Assembly: GCA_014239365.1 (NCBI GenBank)
Contig: JAAZZB010000060.1
Span: 1-59,304, forward strand
Reading direction: 5' to 3'
Origin: Verrucomicrobiia bacterium
Lineage (GTDB): Bacteria > Verrucomicrobiota > Verrucomicrobiia > Limisphaerales > UBA1100
Length of the DNA stretch: 59,304 nucleotides
Shown one piece after another: positions 54,051 through 59,304 of this stretch. How positions within the stretch are numbered: position 1 is the first letter of the stretch; the number at the start of each line of letters is the position of its first letter. The notes under the pieces were generated by a model. It saw nothing but the letters and a program-made list of their open reading frames with translations. It was not told the origin of the DNA and searched no databases. A program made the translations under genes and the position numbers.

Positions 54051-55094
54051 ATGACTCTACTCCGTTCATTTATTTTAATCTTCACCGCGTGCGGGTTGGT
54101 TGTGCCCGACTTGACTGGTGCTGACAAAGTGAAGCCGCGTCCGCGCGATAATGTGAAGGTTTCGCCCGCCACGGAAAAAATAATTCAGGGTGCGCTCAAG
54201 TATATGGCCAGTCAGCAAAAGGCTGATGGCTCGTGGGGGAGCAGTCGCGAGGAAGCGCGCCATCCCGTGGCGCTTACCGGTTACGTCCTCATCGCTTTCC
54301 AAGCCGCCGGTAATCTCCCCGGCGAAGGGCCGTACGGCAAGCACGTCACCAAGGGGATGAATTATTTACTCAACCAAATTGGCCCGGGCGGCATTTATGG
54401 CAAGTACGCCAGCGGCCAATATATGTACGGGCACGGCGTGGCTACCATTGCGTTGGGCGAACTCTACGGCCAAACCAAGTCGCCGATCATCCGGGGCAAG
54501 CTTGAGAAAACCATCAAGCTCATCATCGCCAGCCAAAATTCTCAGGGCGGTTGGCGGTACCGACCGGTGGTGCGTGATGCGGATATTTCCGTTACCGTGC
54601 TGCAAGTAGTCGCCCTGCGCGCGGCCAAGAACGCCGGCATCGATGTGCCTCAGCGCACGATTGATAACGCGGTGAAATATGTCCGCGCCTGTCATCACGC
54701 CAGCTCGGGCGGGTTTAGTTATCAACCCGGCTCATCCCCCGGCTATGCGCGCACGGCAGCGGCCATTTATTCCCTGCAAGTGTGTGGGCATTACGATGAT
54801 CCAATGGTGGCGAAAGGGTCTAAATATCTTTTCGCCAATCACCGCATCTCGCAGGAGTGGTATGTATACGGCAACTTTTATGCCGCGCCCGCGCAATATA
54901 TGATTGGCGGCAAAGTATGGGAACAATGGTACCGCGTCATGAGCGCCAACATTTTGAAAAGCGTGCGTCGCACCGGCGACACCGTCCACTGGGAATCACA
55001 GGGCCGCGGCGGTGTGGGGGCGATCTACACCACCTCCGTATTCACCACCATCCTCGCGATGCCCTATCATTATCTGCCGCTGTATCAGCGGTAG
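54051..55094 (+). CDS. Exported squalene-cyclase-like toroid protein (operon end)
   Basis: 347 residues with a signal peptide (LLRSFILIFTACGLVVPDLT). The remainder holds prenyltransferase/squalene-oxidase repeats: ALKYMASQQKADGSWGSSRE, NYLLNQIGPGGIYGKYASGQ, IIASQNSQGGWRYRPVVRDA and HHASSGGFSYQPGSSPG. No DxDD cyclase motif is seen. It is paralogous to 13994-15256; ADISVTVLQVVALRAAKNAG aligns with GDLSVTGWVIMALRSAEMAG there. Its position one base after the coiled-coil gene makes it the last gene of the MoxR operon; it may bind the same envelope structure. Confidence 0.85.
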   Translation: MTLLRSFILIFTACGLVVPDLTGADKVKPRPRDNVKVSPATEKIIQGALKYMASQQKADGSWGSSREEARHPVALTGYVLIAFQAAGNLPGEGPYGKHVTKGMNYLLNQIGPGGIYGKYASGQYMYGHGVATIALGELYGQTKSPIIRGKLEKTIKLIIASQNSQGGWRYRPVVRDADISVTVLQVVALRAAKNAGIDVPQRTIDNAVKYVRACHHASSGGFSYQPGSSPGYARTAAAIYSLQVCGHYDDPMVAKGSKYLFANHRISQEWYVYGNFYAAPAQYMIGGKVWEQWYRVMSANILKSVRRTGDTVHWESQGRGGVGAIYTTSVFTTILAMPYHYLPLYQR

Positions 55095-55152
55095 CGATTT
55101 GAAAAATCATTGACCGCGCCGCAGACTTCCTCCACCGTGCGCCTTCCCAATT

Positions 55153-55228
55153 GCCTCGGTAGCTCAATTGGTAGAGCAGTGGCCTCTTAAGCCATTTGTT
55201 GTGGGTTCAAGTCCCTCCCGGGGTACCA
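55153..55228 (+). tRNA. tRNA-Lys (anticodon CTT)
   Basis: A 76-base cloverleaf: acceptor GCCTCGG pairs with CCGGGGT (G-U at the end), D arm GCTC ... GAGC with loop AATTGGTA, anticodon stem GTGGC/GCCAT with loop CTCTTAA (anticodon CTT), T loop TTCAAGT, and encoded CCA. The T stem has one T-T mismatch. An integrase gene follows 110 bases downstream, so the 3' end is the probable integration site of the element. Confidence 0.88.
55201..55228 (+). other. Probable attachment-site core (tRNA 3' end)
   Basis: The T arm and acceptor 3' strand of tRNA-Lys are the usual crossover region for tyrosine integrases encoded directly downstream. No second copy of this segment occurs in the window, so the far boundary must lie beyond position 59304. 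Confidence 0.4.
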
Positions 55229-55337
55229 GTTTTATATCCCAATATTTCAGGAACTTTCTCAACTAGTTAGCCCTATCGGGCGAAGCTATTGACTGTGGCT
55301 TACACAGTTTTAACACAGATTGAGAAAGGCAAACCTG

Positions 55338-56603
55338 ATGATGAAACGGAAACAAACTCTCTTCCCTCTGCGCTTTGGTAAAGGCACACAGAGGGTTAGC
55401 TTATATGCACCCACCACCGCTCTGCCTTATTATAGACTGGCCTATCGGATGGGCGGCAAGCGCCTTCAGCGCACGTTTAAGAGCTTTGAGAAAGCAAAGC
55501 AGGAGGCAGCAGCCATCGCGGGCAAACTCGCCTCCGGCGAAGTTACTGTGGCTGAAGTGACGGCGAGTGAGGTAGTGCAATTGCGAGCAGCCCAGGAGCA
55601 ATTATCTTCAGTCCAAGTCCGCATTGATACTGCGGCCAGTCAATATGCCAATGCCATTGGAAGGCTGGGGAAGGTAAAGCTCGATGAAGCCGTTGAGTTC
55701 TATCTGCGTCATCACTGCCAGCAGATAGAAGAGATTGATGTTCCAATATTGTTGGAACGGTTTCTGGCGTTCAAGCAGACCAGCGGAGTTTCGAAGGCAT
55801 ACCAATCAGACCTGCGAAACCGAACCCGCTCCCTTGCCCAGTTCCACCTCGGAGCCGTCAACGAGCTAACGCCGGAGCTGATGGCCGAATACTTCAAAAA
55901 GCTCAACTTCGCTTCGGTTCACCATAACAACCAGCTGCGGGTCATCCACACCTTGGTTAACTTCGCCCAGTCGCAGGGTTATCTGCCTGACACCATTGAC
56001 CTGCTCAAGGCCGTTAGCCGGAAGAAGGCGAGGAAGGCAAGCTATCCCATCTACCAACCGCACGAGTTTGAGGCTCTTCTGGACGGGGCCAATGATGAAA
56101 TGATACCGCCACTGATACTGTTGGGCTTCTGCGGTGTGCGACCCAATGAGATGAGGCGGCTCAACTGGCGGGACATCCGGTTTGAAAGTCGCACCCTTGT
56201 TATTGATGCGATAAATGCAAAGACAGCCTCGCGCAGGACAGTGCCTTTATGCGAGGCGGCACTGGGATGGTTGCGTGAATTCAAAGGCTCTGACGGGCCA
56301 ATCTGGGGCCGTAAAAGCGACTACTGGAGCAAGGCTTTGAGCCGTCTGCACCGCAAGACAGGCGTCAAACAATTGCCAAACGCTCTGCGACATTCCTACA
56401 TATCTTACCGGCTCACGTTAACCGGAGACGTGAACCGGACTGCGCTGGAGGCGGGTAACTCTGCGGCAATGATTCACTCAAACTACCATGCGCTGGTGGA
56501 AGACCCGCGCTTTGCTGATGAATGGTTTGAGGTGGGGATGGAGAGAGAAGGTGGAGTGATTCGGGTGTGGCAGGGTGGGGTTAGTTTCGGGTCAGGCAAC
56601 TAA
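55338..56603 (+). CDS. Tyrosine recombinase (integrase) of an integrated element
   Basis: 421 residues from tandem ATG codons at 55338/55341 (MMKRKQTLFPLRFGKG). The first 100 residues bind arm-type DNA, the central part is a SAM-like core-binding domain (VPILLERFLAFKQTSGVSKA), and the C-terminus is catalytic: Arg in LGFCGVRPNEMRRL, Lys in INAKTASRRTVPL, the second Arg in NALRHSYISYRL (Asn where His is usual in box II), and the nucleophilic Tyr in HSNYHAL. It integrates and excises DNA at the adjacent tRNA gene. Codon use and base composition are more AT-rich than upstream genes, as expected for acquired DNA. Confidence 0.9.
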   Translation: MMKRKQTLFPLRFGKGTQRVSLYAPTTALPYYRLAYRMGGKRLQRTFKSFEKAKQEAAAIAGKLASGEVTVAEVTASEVVQLRAAQEQLSSVQVRIDTAASQYANAIGRLGKVKLDEAVEFYLRHHCQQIEEIDVPILLERFLAFKQTSGVSKAYQSDLRNRTRSLAQFHLGAVNELTPELMAEYFKKLNFASVHHNNQLRVIHTLVNFAQSQGYLPDTIDLLKAVSRKKARKASYPIYQPHEFEALLDGANDEMIPPLILLGFCGVRPNEMRRLNWRDIRFESRTLVIDAINAKTASRRTVPLCEAALGWLREFKGSDGPIWGRKSDYWSKALSRLHRKTGVKQLPNALRHSYISYRLTLTGDVNRTALEAGNSAAMIHSNYHALVEDPRFADEWFEVGMEREGGVIRVWQGGVSFGSGN

Positions 56604-57184
56604 CTAATAGTCTCCCAACCCGAAGAAGTAATCTTCGGTTGGCCGTGCGGCTTCTTCGCAGCAGCCTTTGCTTTTCTGCGGGGTCTCATTGCGGCCAGTG
56701 CCTTGCCAATCGGCCCGCCGATTTTAATGAGTTCCCTGTCATATTCTCGGCCGCACTCAAGGGTCGTAATGGTTTGTTCGACGAACTGGTTGAACAGCGT
56801 TTCAAACGTGTAAATCTTTTGGCGAGCTGAAGGCAGAGAAAGCAAAATTCCAAACGCCTTGTATTGTGCCTTAAGAGTATTAGCCAATAGTACATAACCT
56901 TCATCATCAATGTCCGAGGACTTGTGCCGTTTGTAATCGTCCTTCGTGTATGGCTTACCTTCGCGATTTAGCAACTTGCCTTTCATCAGGGCTTCGGGAT
57001 TGCATCCGGTTGCCGCAGTAATTTTATTGGCGGTGACGTGCGTTAAGTCCCGAGGACCAACCTCTATATCCCGTATGAGCGAGTAGCTCACCCCGACACT
57101 ACTGGCAAATGTTGACTGCTTTTCCCCTGTGATTTTTCGGAGTCGCTTCAGGGCCTTCTGAACTCCTTTTGATGAACGCTGCAT
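56600..57184 (-). CDS. XRE-family repressor of the element
   Basis: 194 residues from ATG at 57184 (MQRSSKGVQKALKRLRKITG). The helix-turn-helix is EKQSTFASSVGVSYSLIRDI followed by NKITAATGCNPEALMKG. The C-terminal part is helical (KIYTFETLFNQFVEQTITTL) and ends in a basic tail. ATG at 57208 is also in frame, but the later start leaves a 19-bp palindrome just upstream as an operator. It faces the excisionase-like gene, the usual layout of a lysogeny-type switch. The gene overlaps the integrase end by four bases on the opposite strand. Confidence 0.8.
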   Translation of the reverse strand: MQRSSKGVQKALKRLRKITGEKQSTFASSVGVSYSLIRDIEVGPRDLTHVTANKITAATGCNPEALMKGKLLNREGKPYTKDDYKRHKSSDIDDEGYVLLANTLKAQYKAFGILLSLPSARQKIYTFETLFNQFVEQTITTLECGREYDRELIKIGGPIGKALAAMRPRRKAKAAAKKPHGQPKITSSGWETIS

Positions 57185-57202
57185 ATGTACACAGTGTATA
57201 TA
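57184..57202. promoter_or_regulatory. Operator-like palindrome between repressor and excisionase genes
   Basis: TATGTACAC and GTGTATATA are arms of a 19-bp near-palindrome (8 of 9 pairs match, central A). It lies between the divergent XRE and excisionase-like genes and overlaps the leader of the XRE gene, a natural site for the repressor to control both. Confidence 0.5.
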
Positions 57203-57246
57203 TTTCATCTCGTACTCAAGCCCAAAAAGGGCAACATGTCCTCAAT

Positions 57247-57468
57247 ATGACTAACGAAGAATTAACCCAGATTAAGGCGGAGGGATATGTCACAAGGCGG
57301 CAGTTAGCGGACATTTTGAATGTGTCACCCCGCCTCATCACCCGCCTGATGAGGGCCAGCCAGATTCCCCATATCAGGTTGAGCAGCCGCAAGCACCTCT
57401 ATCAGGTCGAGGCAGTTCGCCGGGCAATTGCGAGGCATGAAGTCCCGTCCCAAAAAGTTTCAGCATAA
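57247..57468 (+). CDS. Excisionase-like small helix-turn-helix protein
   Basis: 73 residues from ATG at 57247. The sequence follows the excise/MerR-like winged-helix pattern: GYVTRRQLADILNVSPRLIT and RLMRASQIPHIRLSSRKHLY, then a short helix (VEAVRRAIARHEV). Such proteins bend DNA at attachment sites and direct excision, or activate early genes. It is divergent from the XRE gene and overlaps the ATPase frame that follows by about 30 bases, so the two are likely co-translated. Confidence 0.75.
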   Translation: MTNEELTQIKAEGYVTRRQLADILNVSPRLITRLMRASQIPHIRLSSRKHLYQVEAVRRAIARHEVPSQKVSA

Positions 57469-58978
57469 GGCCGTGGATATGCTTCAAAATGACACGCCAC
57501 CACCTGCTTCACCCGTCGATGAGAAGGGGGCATTAAGCTGTATCCTTCAGGAAGGAGAGCGGAGTCCTGGCGGAGGGATAGAGATGTTGGGCCAGTTAGT
57601 CGCGGGCGACTTTCACGACTTGCGGCACCAGAGCATATTCGGTGTATTAGTAAACCTTCGCGATAATGGCGACGAACTCAATACCCTCAACTTAATCAAA
57701 TGTCTGAACGGCAATGTGGAAAAGCCTTACGCGGCGAATCTCGTTAATGAGGCTCCGAGTCCACTGCAATTCCCTGTTTATCTGGAGGCCTTAAAAGACA
57801 TGACAGTGCGCCGAAATTTACGGGTGATGAGTCAGGAAATACTTAAACATTCCAGTGACAAGAGTCAGCCAATTGAAAGCATCCTTACGAAGCTTCAAGG
57901 AGAAGTTCAAAAGGTTTCTCAAGGGAGCCTATTGAATTCAAGTCTGCCTCCGATTGAGGAGTTTGAAGAATTTACCGCTCTAGATATTCCGAAGCCCCCC
58001 GAGTTAATCAAAGGCTTGCTGCATCAGGGCAGCAAAATGCTCATCAGCGGCGGAAGTAAGACGTATAAGACATGGGTCTTGATAGACATGGCCGTCTCTG
58101 TTCATACAGGAACACCGTTGTGGGGGCTTCAGACAACACAAGCGAATGTCTTGTATGTTAATCTGGAGTTGGACAGGTACTTTGCACAATACCGATGCAA
58201 GGAAATCCGCAGGGCAAAAAATATCCCCAACGCTAAAGGCTTAAGAATTTGGAATCTACGCAGCTACTCCTGTGACATCTCCGAACTGCGTAAAAGGTTG
58301 ATGCCTGAAATCCTTAAGGGTGATTATGGGCTGATTGTCTTTGACCCAATTTACAAAGTGTACGGAGGTCGCGATGAAAACTCTGTCTCTGACGTGGCAG
58401 AGATTATGAATGAGCTTGAGCAGATTATTAATGCGACAGGGTCAGCCCTTGTTTATGCCACACATCAAACGAAAGGTATTCAAAGCGGCAAGGAATCCAT
58501 TGACCGCATCAGTGGATCAGGTGCATTCGCCCGTGATGTGGATACAGGACTGATCCTGACTGCACATGATGAAGAGGGTTGCTATACAGCCGAAGCTCCC
58601 ATCCTGCGCAACTTCAAGCCATTTGAACCATTTGTATTGCGGTGGGAATTTCCGCTAATGGTTCGGGATGATGAGCTTGACCCGAAACATCTCAAGGAAA
58701 AGAAGAATCCCAATAGCGGCAAGCCCTGCACCGTTGAACAAGTCATGGCGCACGTTCCACTCAATGAACCAATTGAAAAGAATTTACTCATTGGAAAAGT
58801 GAGGGCCACTGGAATTGGAGTAAACAGAGCGCGTGAGTTAATCAATCTGGCTGTAAGCGAAAAACAGCTTTTCCCTCACTCCGTTAAGCGATCCGGCACA
58901 AATGATCTTCAACAAATTGCCCGTTATCCTCAAAAGCAACAGGGAGACTTACACGACTCTCACGACCTACACGCATGA
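57437..58978 (+). CDS. RepA-like AAA ATPase with DnaB-N-like domain
   Basis: 513 residues from ATG at 57437 (ATG 57479 is an alternative). The first 130 residues resemble the DnaB helicase N-terminal domain (SPVDEKGALSCILQEGERSP, DLRHQSIFGVLVNLRDNGDE). The ATPase core is of the RepA/AAA_25 type: Walker A LISGGSKTYKTWVLIDMAVS, then NVLYVNLELDRYFAQYRCKE, Walker B GLIVFDPIYKVYGG and sensor YATHQTKG. A C-terminal winged-helix-like part follows (NLLIGKVRATGIGVNRAREL). It probably unwinds or loads helicase at the element's origin, so the element can replicate when excised. Confidence 0.85.
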   Translation: MKSRPKKFQHKAVDMLQNDTPPPASPVDEKGALSCILQEGERSPGGGIEMLGQLVAGDFHDLRHQSIFGVLVNLRDNGDELNTLNLIKCLNGNVEKPYAANLVNEAPSPLQFPVYLEALKDMTVRRNLRVMSQEILKHSSDKSQPIESILTKLQGEVQKVSQGSLLNSSLPPIEEFEEFTALDIPKPPELIKGLLHQGSKMLISGGSKTYKTWVLIDMAVSVHTGTPLWGLQTTQANVLYVNLELDRYFAQYRCKEIRRAKNIPNAKGLRIWNLRSYSCDISELRKRLMPEILKGDYGLIVFDPIYKVYGGRDENSVSDVAEIMNELEQIINATGSALVYATHQTKGIQSGKESIDRISGSGAFARDVDTGLILTAHDEEGCYTAEAPILRNFKPFEPFVLRWEFPLMVRDDELDPKHLKEKKNPNSGKPCTVEQVMAHVPLNEPIEKNLLIGKVRATGIGVNRARELINLAVSEKQLFPHSVKRSGTNDLQQIARYPQKQQGDLHDSHDLHA

Positions 58979-59060
58979 GAGTCATACACGTCATAAGAGA
59001 CACGAGACACTCACACACACCCTATAGGGGTGTGAGTGTGTGTGTCTCTCTGTGCAAATC
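58940..59060. other. Reiterated CACGA motifs and hairpin, possible replication origin
   Basis: From 58940 on, short (T/A)CACGA-type motifs recur (TTACACGAC, CTCACGAC, CTACACGC, ATACACGTC, GACACGAG). They are followed at 59003-59050 by an imperfect hairpin: CACTCACACACACC and GGTGTGAGTGTG arms around CCTATAGG. The region directly follows the RepA-like gene and has no credible coding frame. A plasmid- or satellite-type origin, or a terminator, would fit. Confidence 0.4.
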
Positions 59061-59212
59061 CTTCACCCGGCATCCTGTCAACCCCCCCGCACGGACTTCA
59101 AGTTTGCCCCCCCCGCGGCTTAGGTTCTCCGAGCATCTCTTGATCCATGGGAATGCGGTCGCGGCTCGTCTTTTGCTTATACACAGAAACTTTTTGGAGT
59201 GGTGAGGTCAAA

Positions 59213-59304
59213 ATGAAAAAAAAGAAAACAACCGGGTATAAGGTTTCTGATTTAGCCAGAGCTTTAAATCTGACGACGAAATCCATTTACTACATGCGAG
59301 CCAA
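59213..59304 (+). CDS. Partial helix-turn-helix protein (runs off window)
   Basis: ATG at 59213 follows GAGG by a few bases and opens a frame to the window end: KKKKTTGYKVSDLARALNLT, then TKSIYYMRA. The start resembles MerR/excise-type DNA-binding proteins (VSDLARALNLTTKSIYY). Only 30 residues are visible, so the function within the element cannot be told. Confidence 0.55.
   Translation, partial: MKKKKTTGYKVSDLARALNLTTKSIYYMRA

Noticed and set aside
58975..59205. Small frame overlapping the end of the RepA-like gene
   Set aside because: It crosses the AC/GT hairpin and is dominated by repeat-derived residues; no domain or good ribosome-binding site.

Overview
The window looks like a chromosomal segment of a Verrucomicrobiota (or related PVC-superphylum) bacterium, probably marine. 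The basis is the gene mix rather than a marker gene: a Tat-exported DUF1501 protein beside a sulfatase, a DUF1080 protein, four sulfatase domains, many secreted beta-propellers and small lipoproteins, squalene-cyclase-like alpha/alpha toroids, and a long MoxR/DUF58/BatA operon ending in a giant Ala/Lys/Glu/Gln-rich coiled coil. No rRNA is present, so the genus is not resolved.

Layout. 1-9.9 kb: mostly minus-strand envelope genes (LRR lipoprotein cut by the window edge, NHL propeller, DUF1501, sulfatase with F5/8C domain, lipoproteins, membrane-anchored alpha-carbonic anhydrase with a 36-bp tandem repeat, GYF/coiled-coil protein). 10-21 kb: TraB/GumN-like protein, truncated ABC ATPase, palindromic repeats, PQQ propeller, TerC, toroid protein, a glutaredoxin-tailed LTEEQ-repeat protein split across two frames at an A7 run, two MORN-like lipoproteins, aldehyde dehydrogenase and CBS protein, and the remnant of a second LRR lipoprotein. 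21-25.8 kb: small membrane protein, DUF1080, signal-less sulfatase, Tat/LysM amidase, TerB-like protein.

25.9-40.6 kb is the most striking part: a sialic-acid utilisation locus built from fused enzymes. A GntR regulator is followed, with overlapping or touching genes, by a NanM-type Kelch mutarotase fused to an SSS transporter, a sialidase fused to a sulfatase, a PhyH-type Fe/2-oxoglutarate oxygenase, a second Asp-box sialidase-like gene broken by an in-frame TAG, and a sulfatase fused to a sialate O-acetylesterase. After an opposite-strand SMUG1-type uracil-DNA glycosylase come N-acetylneuraminate lyase and N-acylglucosamine 2-epimerase. Together they could strip sulfate and O-acetyl groups, release sialic acid, import it and convert it to N-acetylglucosamine. 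I infer a route for sulfated, O-acetylated and perhaps O-methylated sialic acids such as those of marine invertebrates.

40.6-55.1 kb: a DUF6263-like protein, then a seven-gene operon (MoxR, DUF58, BatA/VWA, VWA membrane protein, DUF4175-like, giant coiled coil, toroid protein). 55.15 kb: tRNA-Lys(CTT), directly followed by an integrated element with different base composition: tyrosine integrase, XRE repressor facing an excisionase-like gene across a palindrome, a RepA-like AAA ATPase, a repeat/hairpin region that may be an origin, and a partial HTH gene running off the end.

Interspersed palindromes of several families lie between genes. One copy supplies the start codon and the signal-peptide N-region of the sulfatase/esterase fusion.
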